64,000 nucleotides of DNA from assembly GCF_001425605.1 (NCBI RefSeq), contig NZ_LMRG01000003.1:147122-211121 (forward strand), given 5' to 3'. Both the position numbers and the translations under genes were made by a program. Positions 37,497-46,609 of this stretch are shown here, one piece after another. The notes beneath the pieces were generated by a model. It searched no databases and had not been told where the DNA came from. It was given only the letters and a program-made list of their open reading frames with translations. The DNA is from Rhizobium sp. Leaf453 (GTDB lineage: Bacteria > Pseudomonadota > Alphaproteobacteria > Rhizobiales > Rhizobiaceae). The number at the start of each line of letters is the position of its first letter. Position 1 is the stretch's first letter.

Positions 37497-38270
37497 ATGG
37501 CTGACACCACACGAAACCATGGAAAGATCGCACTCGTCACCGGCGGCGGCACCGGCATTGGTCGGGCGATCGCCGAGGCCTTGGCGAAGAACGGCTTTAC
37601 CGTCGTGATTTCCGGCCGCCGTTACGACGTCCTGCAAAAAGCCGCGCACGAGATCGCGGAGGCAACGGGTGGCACACTGCGCGCCTTCGCCGCCGATGTC
37701 GGCGACCCGCATTCCGTCGCGACCCTCTTCCAGACCGTCGCCCATGATTTCGGCCGCCTCGACCTTCTCGTCAACAATGCCGGCATGGGCCTGCCGGCGG
37801 TGCCGATGGAAGACATCACCTTCGAGCAATGGAACGCCATCGTCGCGGCGAACCTGACGGGTGCCTTCCTCTGCACCCAGCAGGCGATGAAACTGATGAA
37901 GGCGCAGACGCCACGCGGCGGGCGCATCATCAACAACGGCTCCATCTCCGCCTCGACGCCCCGACCGATGTCAGCTCCCTACACGGCGACCAAACACGCC
38001 ATCGCCGGCCTGACCAAATCGACTGCGCTCGACGGCCGCGCCTTCGACATTGCCTGCGGCCAGATCGATATCGGTAATGCCTCGACCGAGATGACTTCGC
38101 GCATGAGCGGCGGCGTGCTGCAGGCCAATGGCGAGATCGCCAGCGAGCCGACCATTCCCGCCCATCTCGTCGCCGATGCGGTCGTCTACATGGCCGGCTT
38201 GCCGCTCGATGCCAATGTGCTGACCATGACCGTGATGGCGACGCAGATGCCCTATGTCGGGCGCGGCTGA
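37497..38270 (+). CDS. Short-chain dehydrogenase/reductase
   Basis: 257 residues, classical SDR. Cofactor site [12 protein letters not shown] at the N-terminus, NNAG, and the catalytic Ser-Tyr-Lys set in 'NNGSISA' and 'APYTATKHA'. The arginines in 'ISGRRYD' after beta-2 suggest NADP preference. Substrate unknown; with galM upstream a sugar or polyol is possible. ATG 37497 is preceded by GGGAGGG. A 135-bp AT-rich gap follows before the exported-protein cluster. Confidence 0.88.
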   Translation: MADTTRNHGKIALVTGGGTGIGRAIAEALAKNGFTVVISGRRYDVLQKAAHEIAEATGGTLRAFAADVGDPHSVATLFQTVAHDFGRLDLLVNNAGMGLPAVPMEDITFEQWNAIVAANLTGAFLCTQQAMKLMKAQTPRGGRIINNGSISASTPRPMSAPYTATKHAIAGLTKSTALDGRAFDIACGQIDIGNASTEMTSRMSGGVLQANGEIASEPTIPAHLVADAVVYMAGLPLDANVLTMTVMATQMPYVGRG

Positions 38271-38346
38271 CCGGATATCCGGCCCGTCCAAAAATAGTGC
38301 AAGCCTATACAATAGATTAGCAATAGAAAAAACTCTGCAGTTGACG

Positions 38347-38375
38347 GTTGCGTTGAGTATATGTACTCTCGCAAC
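38347..38375. promoter_or_regulatory. Dyad in the AT-rich promoter region of the exported-protein operon
   Basis: GTTGCG..GAGT-atatgt-ACTC.CGCAAC forms an interrupted 10-bp dyad 30 bp upstream of the lipoprotein gene. The 38280-38405 interval is distinctly AT-rich compared with its surroundings. Candidate operator. Confidence 0.4.
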
Positions 38376-38405
38376 CTATAAATTATACATTTTGCAGGTG
38401 ACATA

Positions 38406-38744
38406 ATGCGCCCGAAATCGTCTTTCGACGGGTCGGCGAGCGTAGCTTTATGGCCTATGCTTGTATTGATCCCTTCCCTTATTTTGTCCGGTTGCGTTTC
38501 GACCGACGGCTCGCAGAGCACGCCGGAGCAGATCGCCGCGCAAATCGAGCGGCAGTGCGCCTTTGTCACGACAGCAACATCCATAGCAGCCATTCTCGGT
38601 CTTCCCGGAGCGCCTGCCGCCGACAAGCTGGCGCAGGTGGTCTGCAAGGAGATCGAGAACAAGACGCGAGCCGGCCTGACGGCGCCAGGTCAGAAGGCGA
38701 CCGTAGAGATCAATGGCGTCCCGTTGACGGGTACCCTCAAATAG
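38406..38744 (+). CDS. Small lipoprotein of unknown function, first gene of the exported-protein operon
   Basis: 112 residues. The signal peptide ends in the lipobox LILSGC (Cys30), so the mature 83 residues should be lipid-anchored in the envelope. Two further Cys (QCAF, VVCKEI) could form a disulfide. Residues 40-90 look helical and the C-terminus 'VEINGVPLTGTLK' beta-like. No family is recognised. AGGTGA precedes the ATG. Downstream, in the same direction, lie a secreted protein (37-nt gap) and an M23 peptidase. Confidence 0.7.
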   Translation: MRPKSSFDGSASVALWPMLVLIPSLILSGCVSTDGSQSTPEQIAAQIERQCAFVTTATSIAAILGLPGAPAADKLAQVVCKEIENKTRAGLTAPGQKATVEINGVPLTGTLK

Positions 38745-38781
38745 ACTGACAGATGCACCACGCTTCAACGGAGCAAGCATC

Positions 38782-39423
38782 ATGCGCCGCATCGGAGTTG
38801 TTCTTGCCGCCTACGTGATCACGCAGCCGCTTTTCGCACAGGAAGCGGGCGTGATCGATGACGCCATCGAAAACCCGGTCGATTTCGGCCGTGTCGCCAA
38901 CGACATGGCCGAGGCGACATCCAACGGCTTTCGCGAAACATTGCAGTTTCCCGGTGCCGACCAGCTTGGCGATTTCACGCCGGCCGTTCCGGTGCTGATC
39001 CCTCAGAAACTGTTCGTGGACCTGAAGGCCGGCACGACGGAACTGGGCGGCGATCAGGTGGGCCTGGAGGATACGACCCGGAAGGCCGGAATCAGCTTCA
39101 GCAAATCCGGCTATTCGGCTTGGGTTTCCTATCCGAAATTCAACATGAACATCCAGGCGAGCTCCATCTCCTATGCCGCCGCCAACGATGCCTCGCCCGC
39201 CTTTGCTGGCGCCAAGCCGGATTATTACAACAAGCTTGCCGGCGACGTGATCACCTTCGGCTATGCCGGGGCGGATTACATGGTGTTGTTCGAATGCCTG
39301 GTCGGCGACGAGGAATGCGTCACGGAAGGTGAGGCCGACAAGATCGTCGATAAATTCGTGCTGTGCGACCAGCAGGGTGGCTGCGTCGGCACCTTCCCCG
39401 TCAACACGGAGACACAGCCGTGA
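38782..39423 (+). CDS. Secreted protein of unknown function
   Basis: 213 residues with a Sec signal (MRRIGVVLAAYVITQPLFA, cleavage before QEAG). The mature part has no recognised domain; four Cys cluster near the C-terminus (FEC, EEC, LCDQ, GGC), suggesting two disulfides. It starts 37 nt after the lipoprotein gene, and its TGA overlaps the GTG start of the M23 peptidase as GTGA. Tight coupling suggests a partner of that peptidase, as inhibitor, chaperone or substrate; this is inference. Confidence 0.7.
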   Translation: MRRIGVVLAAYVITQPLFAQEAGVIDDAIENPVDFGRVANDMAEATSNGFRETLQFPGADQLGDFTPAVPVLIPQKLFVDLKAGTTELGGDQVGLEDTTRKAGISFSKSGYSAWVSYPKFNMNIQASSISYAAANDASPAFAGAKPDYYNKLAGDVITFGYAGADYMVLFECLVGDEECVTEGEADKIVDKFVLCDQQGGCVGTFPVNTETQP

Positions 39424-41393
39424 TCCCCAGCAAATGGCTCCTTCCACTCATTGTCTTGTCCGCGCTCGCTGCACCACTCCACTCCGCACGGGCAGTCGAT
39501 TTCAAGGTCAATCCACCCGGCGTGCTCAAGGACAATTTCGGTCAGGGCGCGCCCGACTATTCAAGCTACGCGCCCGGCATCAAGTTCCCCATCACCGGCT
39601 TTCCGACGACACTCAACTCGCAGGTCCGCAACAAGGGCGGCGGCGCGATCGGAGGCGACCAGTGCGACGCCGGCAACTACAACGAAGTCTGGTCGGACAC
39701 GCTGTGCGAAACGCGCGGCAAGAAGAACGCACCGCCCCTTGGCTGCCCGCTCAATACAGTGCATCAAGGCGTCGATATTCGCGGCGGCACGACGACGACC
39801 TGCAGCACGCTGCGCAGTTCGCGCCAAAACCTCATCCCCGTCGTCGCGGTCAAGGACGGCGTCATCAAGGCGATCGGCAGCTATACAGTGGACCTGTGGC
39901 CACGCGACGGCGAACGCTACCGTTACCTGCACATGAACATGCAGGGGCTGAAGGTGCGCCTCAACCAACGCGTCACCGCCGGCGAGACGATCGGCTTCAT
40001 GTACAATGACTTCGGCGGCACCTCGACCACGCTCCATCTGCATCTGGAGCACTGGAAGAACATCGCCGGAAAGGGTTTCATCCCCGTCCCGCTCTATTGC
40101 GACCTGGTAACGGCTTATGAGCGTGACCGCGGCGTCAGCGCCGTCATGCTCGGCGGCGGACAGCGCTGCGAGGGCAGCACCGGCACGGCCCAGCCGGGCA
40201 GCGGCACAGGGACCGATACGGGAACCGGCCCGATCGTCGGCACCGGCCCACAGGTCCAGCCGGGCGAAACGTCGAAGATCTCCTCCTACTGGACATCGAA
40301 CGGCTCCGAGTTCGGACTGATCTCCGAGGGCAACAGCCGGACCTTCGTGGTCACCACGCCGAAAGCCGAACTGGCGAGCAGCATGCTGCCCGGCGAAAAG
40401 GTGTTCTACGGCTTCAAGGCGGGCGAGGTCTATCTCGGCAAGGCACGCATCCTCGGCGATTCCTGTGGCAGCGGCGAGTTCGATGCCACCGGCCCCGTTC
40501 TCGAAAGCGGCAAGCGTGTCGAGGTCACCGGCAGCAGACTGAAGGCAGGAGTCGGCTGCACCAGTCCCGGCCCCGAACAAGTGACGATGGCCTTCAGCTT
40601 CACCCGCAAAACGGGGGAAGGCCAGACGCCGACGACCTGTGTCGGCGAGACGGCCCTGAACCGTCAATCCAAGACGGAACTCACCCGCAACTGGGGGGCG
40701 CTCACCATGTATGTGCCCTGGGAAAGCTGGAATTCCTATATCCGCAACTGGCCGGGCCTGAGGCTCGGGACAGACAACAAGCCGGTCGATGTCCAGACCG
40801 ACGCTTTCGGCGGCACGATCATGACCTTCGAGACGGATGAATCCGGGGTCGGCATCTGGTGGTATTGGCTGCTGGTGCGCAAAGGCTATGGCGCGAACGG
40901 CGTTGCCGTCACCCAGCCGACACTGGTGGAACTTGCCAAGGGCATTGCCGGATCGACGGCCGCGCCTGCGGTGATCGACAACTACATCAACGCCTATTCG
41001 CAGCTTTCCGAACGCTATTTCGGGCGACGGCTTGCACGTGACGAGAAAATCCCGATCAGCAATGCCGATCAGCTCTGGGCGCTCGGCCAGACGATGTTCC
41101 ATCACGAATCCGGCCGCACGCCGCTGATCGACCGCGAAACCTTCGAGCGTGGCATCCGCTTCGGCACCGATTTCATGCAGGGCCGCTTCCAGAACGTCGC
41201 GGCCTACAAGAAAGTCTGCGCGGAACCTGTGGTCGTCGTACCGGGACAGCAGGAGCCGGGTGCTTCGCCGCAGATCCTCGCCGAAAAGGATGCCCGCATC
41301 CTCGTGCTGGAACAGACGACGGCGCGGTTGAACGGCATGGTTCAGGATCTGCAGGAGCGGCTGGACCGGATTTCGAAGCTGGCGGCGGAGTAA
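39420..41393 (+). CDS. Exported M23 (LytM-type) peptidase with phage-protein-like C-terminal region
   Basis: 657 residues. Sec signal cleaved after HSARA (residue 25). The LytM/M23 site is intact: His115 and Asp119 (HQGVD), His171 (YLHMN) and His206/His208 (HLHLEH). A Gly/Thr-rich linker lies near 255-285. The C-terminal part (about 430-610) has 'ELAKGIAGS...QLWALGQTMFHHESG', reminiscent of phage virion structural/lysis proteins, and a short coiled-coil ends the protein (about 620-657). The GTG at 39420 overlaps the preceding TGA and has GGAG 8 nt upstream. Likely a peptidoglycan endopeptidase acting in the envelope or outside. Confidence 0.75.
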   Translation: MIPSKWLLPLIVLSALAAPLHSARAVDFKVNPPGVLKDNFGQGAPDYSSYAPGIKFPITGFPTTLNSQVRNKGGGAIGGDQCDAGNYNEVWSDTLCETRGKKNAPPLGCPLNTVHQGVDIRGGTTTTCSTLRSSRQNLIPVVAVKDGVIKAIGSYTVDLWPRDGERYRYLHMNMQGLKVRLNQRVTAGETIGFMYNDFGGTSTTLHLHLEHWKNIAGKGFIPVPLYCDLVTAYERDRGVSAVMLGGGQRCEGSTGTAQPGSGTGTDTGTGPIVGTGPQVQPGETSKISSYWTSNGSEFGLISEGNSRTFVVTTPKAELASSMLPGEKVFYGFKAGEVYLGKARILGDSCGSGEFDATGPVLESGKRVEVTGSRLKAGVGCTSPGPEQVTMAFSFTRKTGEGQTPTTCVGETALNRQSKTELTRNWGALTMYVPWESWNSYIRNWPGLRLGTDNKPVDVQTDAFGGTIMTFETDESGVGIWWYWLLVRKGYGANGVAVTQPTLVELAKGIAGSTAAPAVIDNYINAYSQLSERYFGRRLARDEKIPISNADQLWALGQTMFHHESGRTPLIDRETFERGIRFGTDFMQGRFQNVAAYKKVCAEPVVVVPGQQEPGASPQILAEKDARILVLEQTTARLNGMVQDLQERLDRISKLAAE

Positions 41394-41595
41394 CGGGCAC
41401 GGGGGAGAGCGGTGCTCCGTCCTGAACCGGGAAGACTTGTACTGGCTGGAAGGGACGCTTCACGCCAAGGAAACTGTCGTATTTTCCCTACGGCAAATTC
41501 TGTCATCTCTCGCAGCGCCTTCGAGATGGGGATGATCGCGCGTGCGGTGGTCTTCTCTGGTCGTGCTGGATGACGGAAGTTGAGGCTTGGTTTTT

Positions 41596-41738
41596 CTTCT
41601 CCCCAGCGGGGAGAAGTGCCGAGTGAAACGAGGCGATGAGGGGGCTTCGGCGAAGCCGGAGCCACTCGTCATATGCGAGAGGTGGCCTTCGGCCCCCCTC
41701 ATCCGCCCTTCGGGCACCTTCTCCCCGGCGGGGAGAAG
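41596..41738. repeat. Palindromic intergenic repeat between convergent operons
   Basis: Starts with the hairpin CTTCTCCCC-agc-GGGGAGAAG (41596-41616) and ends with CTTCTCCCCGGCGGGGAGAAG-type symmetry (41718-41738), with further stems between. The copy at 63101-63242 is its reverse complement with changes in the middle. It lies between the convergent M23 and trypsin-like genes. The remainder of the 41394-41817 gap shows no gene. Confidence 0.75.
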
Positions 41739-41817
41739 AGAGGCAAGCAGACCTTCGCATGCGATCACTCTGCCTGCGTGGGCCGACGCCAGCCACTGCC
41801 TATCGCCCAAATCAACC

Positions 41818-43056
41818 TTAATTGCCGACCAACCACTTCAGCATATCGACATCGCCCTGCTGAAGATTAGGCGCCTCGGTGGTCGAGAGCTTGCGCTCGA
41901 TATCCTCAAGGATGAATTTCATCCAAATCGCCTTGTTCTTCCTGTCGCATTGCCCGGTCAGCGGATCTATTTCGAAGCCGAGATGATGCAGCGCCACTAG
42001 TTTCCCCTTCCTGTCGAACATCGGCGCGCCGGAACTGCCGCCTTCGGAATCGCACTGATGCGTCAGGGTCGCGCCCTCGACCTTACCCAGCCAGCTTGGC
42101 AGCGCCCGGTCGGGGATAGCGCAGTCGCCGCTAATGACCTTCTTTGCGGCAGCCGGGTGATGCACCATCGCGAGCGTCGGCGTATCGGTGGACGCGGCAA
42201 TCGAGACCGGGCCGATGGAGGCGCTGCCTTCCAGCGGACGGATGCGCAGGAGCGCATAATCGAGATCCTGGCTTGTCGCCAGCACCCGCTCACATCCGAA
42301 CTCGCGACTGATAGTGTCGTCGTCCCAGGAGAGGTCCAGCTGGGTGCGCTCGCAGATCGGCGGGCTCCAGAAGGCGCCGGGGATTTCCTCGTTCTGGCCG
42401 TTGAAGGCCGGGCCGCAATGCCAATTGGTCAGCAGATAGTGCGGCGGGAGGACGATGCCCGAACAGGTGGCCGGCGCGCTTCCCTCGTGAATGCCCACCA
42501 TGACGAAGGCGACATTGTCGCCCCAGTGGCGGCGCATGAACGGGACCGTGGGATCGAACAGGGCCTTCCAATTGTCGATGCCCTCCACCTGGCGCGAATA
42601 ATAGGAAATGCCATCCACCGCATCGGGCATCAGGATTTCCTGTCGCAACCGAATGAGTGGAGCCTCCCCACCGCCGGAATTCAAATCGAAGACCAGAATA
42701 TTCGTGGCATGACGCCCGCTGAGGATGACCTCCCGATTGGCAAAATCTTCCGGTCCGAACACCTCCAGCACATGCTGGTTGACATCGCGGATCACCAGCT
42801 GCCACCGATCGCCACCGGGCTCCTGCAGCTTCATCAACACCCGGAAATAACGCGTCCGGGTCGGGGCCGACCGCTCCAGATGCGGCCGCGCGGCACTGAT
42901 ATCCCGCACGGACGTCGGCACGGTCTGCCATTTGCCGAACACCGTGCGTTCCGCGCTGTTGCCGCCACAGGGTACGGCATGCGCCGGAACGGCAAGCGCT
43001 GCCGTCAGCAATGCCGAAAGCACGGCACTACGGAAGCGACTCACGGCGCCGGGCAT
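41818..43056 (-). CDS. Exported trypsin-like serine protease
   Basis: 412 residues. Sec signal of 27 residues ending VPAHA. The first 170 mature residues are a beta-rich region of no known family (metal-free PPC-like in look). The chymotrypsin-fold domain has an intact triad: His213 in LLTNWHC, Asp266 in DLDYALLRI and Ser342 in SEGGSSGAP. It resembles the V8/glutamyl-endopeptidase branch. The ATG at 43056 lies 16 nt inside the end of the subtilisin gene, so it is coupled to it; third gene of a three-protease operon. Confidence 0.85.
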   Translation of the reverse strand: MPGAVSRFRSAVLSALLTAALAVPAHAVPCGGNSAERTVFGKWQTVPTSVRDISAARPHLERSAPTRTRYFRVLMKLQEPGGDRWQLVIRDVNQHVLEVFGPEDFANREVILSGRHATNILVFDLNSGGGEAPLIRLRQEILMPDAVDGISYYSRQVEGIDNWKALFDPTVPFMRRHWGDNVAFVMVGIHEGSAPATCSGIVLPPHYLLTNWHCGPAFNGQNEEIPGAFWSPPICERTQLDLSWDDDTISREFGCERVLATSQDLDYALLRIRPLEGSASIGPVSIAASTDTPTLAMVHHPAAAKKVISGDCAIPDRALPSWLGKVEGATLTHQCDSEGGSSGAPMFDRKGKLVALHHLGFEIDPLTGQCDRKNKAIWMKFILEDIERKLSTTEAPNLQQGDVDMLKWLVGN

Positions 43057-45524
43057 GGTTTACTCGTGATCAGCTTGGCGAGGACGAGATCGTCGAAATC
43101 GCGTGGATACAACAGATCACCGCTTTTCTTGCGGGCGATCGGGACATTCTCCCGTTCGGCATCCTCGAAGACCCGAGGATCGAATCGCTGGATGGCGGCC
43201 GGCTGGTTGCCGGTCTTGGCAAGCGAATACAGCACCCAGGGTGCCGGTTGTCCGAGCATGCCATCGGGAACGATGACCCGGACCATCCGGACCACATTCT
43301 GGGTCGCGGCGGCCTTGGCGACGAGGTTATCGTCCACCAGCTCGATCTTCTTTTCGCACCAGTTGGCGATATCGTCGTTCCCGGTCAGTTCGGTGTAGTC
43401 CTGCGCGCCCTTCAGCTTGATCCAGTTCTTTTCCGGATCGAGCAGGGCAACCTGGGGATCGACGACGCCGCTCGCCACGCGGGCAAGATCCTCGGCCTTA
43501 TAGAAGATCGGCTTGGACGTATATTGCAGCCGCTGCTTGACGACAGCGGAGTTGAGGGACTCTTCCGGTCCGCCGTCGCGGTAATAGTCGGGATAACAAT
43601 TGACCATCGCGCCGACGAGGCCGCCGACAATGGCGGTCGCCTGCGAGGTGCCGCTCGCAACGGCATAACGCCCCTCGCCCACGGGCGCTACGACCTTCAT
43701 GCCGGGCGCCGCGACGTGAACGAAGGTGTTGCTGTAGAAAGCATCTTTCCAGACGGACGCCTTGCCTTCCGAACATTCGTCGCACGCCGTCACGACGATG
43801 ACGTTTGGCAGGTCACCGAGATTGACCGGTGAATAGGCGAGCTCGGCATTGATCTCCAACGGATCGGGAATCTGGCTGTCCTTCTGCAGGGCGGCAACCA
43901 CCCAAAGGCCGTAGTCGGACGTTTCCTGAATGGTCTTCTGCATGGCCGGGATCATCCGGATCTTCTCCGGCCCGACCCGCTCGCCGGTCGTATTGATGAT
44001 CTTCGTCTTCAGCCGGCTGCCATCGAGATCGGCATCGGGATAGCTGTACGACCGTCCCTGGTTCTTTTTCGTTGACGGAAAATAGCTGGCGAACACGAAC
44101 ACCTGCGGCCCCATATCGGCGAGGCTCGGGCCTTCGCCGCTTCCGGACACTCGCTTCTGCAGGAAACGCGCGAGATCGGAAATCAACGTGCCATCCGCCC
44201 AGGGATAGGCGAAAATGTCGAGCCCGGGGCTCAAGCCCACATAGCCTTTGCCATCCGCCTTGCTGCCAATGATGCTGGCCATGTGGGTGCCATGCTGCGT
44301 GGCGACATTGATGTCATTGGCGGGCGTACAAGCGTTGGCCGATGGCGGCGACAATCCGGCCATGGCCTCACCGTTCTTGTCGAGCGGGCGGATGTCGGTG
44401 ATGTCGTTTGTCGGCTGCAGCAACTGGTCCACCAGCACGACATCGGCACAGGCCGCATCATTTCCATTGGCGGTCTCCCGGCATTTCAGCGCGCAGGCCT
44501 TGATGGCATCGGGCGGCTCCCAGCCGGATTGGGCCAGCCAGTCGAACAGGTAGTAGAACGATTTCTCCCGCGCTGGCGCGGCTTCCGGCTGGCAGACGCG
44601 GTCGGGACCGGGCAGCGCCTCCCATTCGGCCGATTGCGGATATTTCTGCTCCCCCCTGCCGGCATAGGTATAATCGACCGCCACATTCGGCTGGTAGACG
44701 AGATCGAAATCCTCGAAGAAGGCTTCTGCCATGCTGGCATCCACCGGCAGCCGAATCAGGTAATTCATGCTGCCCGGCATTCTCTTGGTCGGCTCCAGCC
44801 TGAAAATGTCCAGCATCGGAATCTGGATATCGACCTGTGGCGCCGGTCCCTTCATGTCGGGATTGGTGGCAGCAAAGAGATTTTCGGCCGATTGCGGGCA
44901 GTGCGTCCGCGTGACCGGCATCTGGGTCTTGGTTTCATAGATGCCGCAGACGGTATCGCCGGCCTGGACCGTATACATTTCCGTGCGAAACGCCTGATCG
45001 CCGAACTTGGCGCGGAACTTCGCCAGGAAATTGGCGATATCGGTGACGGCATTGCCGCCGTAATAGGTGAAATTCAGGGCCTGTGGGCGAAACAGGATGT
45101 TCCTTTCCGCCTCCGGCAGGCGCGTCAGCAGCCGTGCGGTCTCATCCTCACTGTAGGGTGTACCGAACTTCTCCAGCGTCTCGTTGCTGGCGACGACGAA
45201 GGCATGGCCGTCGATATCCGGAAAGACCTGCAGATGCTCGAACGGCAGCAACAAGCGCCCGTTCGGCGTGTCTATCACCACATCGGCAATATCGCTGCCG
45301 CCCAGAACAAGATCGGCGATGGTGCCGACCGGCGGCTTTTCCGGCGTGGCATCCGCATGAACCGGCAGGCCGATCAGTGCCGTGGCAGGCCGCTCGTCGC
45401 TGGCGAAGGCCGCTGCCTCATCCCCCGCCCATGCGGCGCTCGGCACGCCCACGGCCAGCGAGATGCCGAGGGAAACCAGAAGGAAGCCAGTGACCCGCAG
45501 CCACCGGAAATCACGGTTAAGCAT
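43041..45524 (-). CDS. Exported subtilisin-like (S8) protease with PRC-barrel-like and LysM-like N-terminal regions
   Basis: 827 residues. After a signal peptide (VTGFLLVSLGISLAVGVPSAAWA) comes a PRC-barrel-like module (about 35-100: ALIGLPVHAD, VGTIADLVLGG, VVIDTPNGRLLLPFEHL), then a LysM-like stretch (about 160-220: YTVQAGDTVCGIY...DIQIPMLDIF). The S8 domain (about 350-670) keeps its triad: Asp366 in VLVDQ, His411 in QHGTHMAS and Ser627 in SGTSQAT. The ATG at 45524 is 5 nt beyond the metzincin stop. Predicted periplasmic or extracellular. Confidence 0.85.
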   Translation of the reverse strand: MLNRDFRWLRVTGFLLVSLGISLAVGVPSAAWAGDEAAAFASDERPATALIGLPVHADATPEKPPVGTIADLVLGGSDIADVVIDTPNGRLLLPFEHLQVFPDIDGHAFVVASNETLEKFGTPYSEDETARLLTRLPEAERNILFRPQALNFTYYGGNAVTDIANFLAKFRAKFGDQAFRTEMYTVQAGDTVCGIYETKTQMPVTRTHCPQSAENLFAATNPDMKGPAPQVDIQIPMLDIFRLEPTKRMPGSMNYLIRLPVDASMAEAFFEDFDLVYQPNVAVDYTYAGRGEQKYPQSAEWEALPGPDRVCQPEAAPAREKSFYYLFDWLAQSGWEPPDAIKACALKCRETANGNDAACADVVLVDQLLQPTNDITDIRPLDKNGEAMAGLSPPSANACTPANDINVATQHGTHMASIIGSKADGKGYVGLSPGLDIFAYPWADGTLISDLARFLQKRVSGSGEGPSLADMGPQVFVFASYFPSTKKNQGRSYSYPDADLDGSRLKTKIINTTGERVGPEKIRMIPAMQKTIQETSDYGLWVVAALQKDSQIPDPLEINAELAYSPVNLGDLPNVIVVTACDECSEGKASVWKDAFYSNTFVHVAAPGMKVVAPVGEGRYAVASGTSQATAIVGGLVGAMVNCYPDYYRDGGPEESLNSAVVKQRLQYTSKPIFYKAEDLARVASGVVDPQVALLDPEKNWIKLKGAQDYTELTGNDDIANWCEKKIELVDDNLVAKAAATQNVVRMVRVIVPDGMLGQPAPWVLYSLAKTGNQPAAIQRFDPRVFEDAERENVPIARKKSGDLLYPRDFDDLVLAKLITSKPCPAP

Positions 45525-45529
45525 GGCAC

Positions 45530-46396
45530 TCACCCTCCGTAGACGATCGCATGCCCTTGCTTGTCGAGGGGGCTGAGCGTCATGTCCAGACTGCCGCCGC
45601 CACCGCAAAAATAGTGCATCACCGAGCGCGGATCCTCTGTCGTCAGCGTCAGGAACACGCCACCTTCGCGGCGGCAGCCTGGCACGCCGTTGATATGCTC
45701 GTGGCGATAGCCGAGCACATGGCCAAGCTCATGCAGCAGCACGCCCTTCTTGATGAACTGGCTGGTGTAGAAGGTCGGATCGATCGTCAGCTTGCGGTCC
45801 TCCCCGCTATCATGCGGGAAGAAGGACCGCGCAATGAACAGGCCGCCGGCATCGCGAAATTCGACGATGAAGTTGACATTGCCGGCCACAGGCGCCGCGT
45901 CCTGCTCCGACACATGAACGAAATCGAGCCCGCTTTCAGGCGCGATCGCCTCCCATTCACCCGTCGCCTGCTCCATCAACTCGGTGATTTCCCGATAACG
46001 CACATCGTCGCCAAAGGACGCCTTGTCGATGGCATAGGTCAGCTTGCGGTCCGGCTTGGCGTAGAAATCCATCTGGCCGTTGTGGATGCTGAGCTTGAGT
46101 TCGCCGGCGCCGCTCGACTGGCTGCCCGGCGCAAGCCCCAGCAGATGATCCACCAGCTCCTCTTCCGACAAAGCGAGATCACCCTCGACGATGAAGCTGC
46201 CGTCAAAATCCCTGGGCAGAACGGCCAGAAGCTCCTTGAAGGCCGCACCTTCCGGCCCACTCGCCGTCGTTGACAGTTCCTTGATCGCCTTTTCCATCAC
46301 AGGCTGCAAAGGCGGAACCGCATCGGCGGCCATCGAAGGCGTGCAAACAGCGGCAAGACAAAATGCGATCGAAGACAAAAAAAGCGGATGCGACAT
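45530..46396 (-). CDS. Exported matrixin-like metzincin protease
   Basis: 288 residues. Signal peptide MSHPLFLSSIAFCLAAVCTPSMA. The zinc site HELGHVLGYRH has ligands His222, His226 and His232, and the Met-turn region 'SVMHYF' follows (about 260-265), the metzincin layout of peptidase family M10/M12-like enzymes; the terminal 'LSPLDKQGHAIVYGG' is also typical. ATG at 46396 follows GGGGGAT; an upstream in-frame start would disturb the signal. First gene of the operon; the subtilisin gene follows 5 nt later. Confidence 0.87.
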   Translation of the reverse strand: MSHPLFLSSIAFCLAAVCTPSMAADAVPPLQPVMEKAIKELSTTASGPEGAAFKELLAVLPRDFDGSFIVEGDLALSEEELVDHLLGLAPGSQSSGAGELKLSIHNGQMDFYAKPDRKLTYAIDKASFGDDVRYREITELMEQATGEWEAIAPESGLDFVHVSEQDAAPVAGNVNFIVEFRDAGGLFIARSFFPHDSGEDRKLTIDPTFYTSQFIKKGVLLHELGHVLGYRHEHINGVPGCRREGGVFLTLTTEDPRSVMHYFCGGGGSLDMTLSPLDKQGHAIVYGG

Positions 46397-46477
46397 GGCG
46401 ATCCCCCTGCTTCCGCACGATGATGAAATCAATTGAAGTATTTTTCAGCTGCTAAAACAGTAAACCATTGAACGAGC

Positions 46478-46502
46478 GTGATTGCAACCTAAAGGCAATC
46501 AC
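46478..46502. promoter_or_regulatory. 8-bp dyad upstream of the protease operon
   Basis: GTGATTGC (46478-46485) / GCAATCAC (46495-46502) with a 9-nt spacer, 82 bp upstream of the metzincin start. It is a candidate operator; it could alternatively be a weak terminator for tRNA-Gly, though no T-tract is present. Confidence 0.4.
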
Positions 46503-46609
46503 AACAGGTAACGGAGACGGGAGCGTGCGTGAGATCGAAACACGGACCGACAGGATCGGTTTCGGTGCATTTTATACTGCCAGGAAATTGTTTCTCATCG
46601 GAGCGAAAA

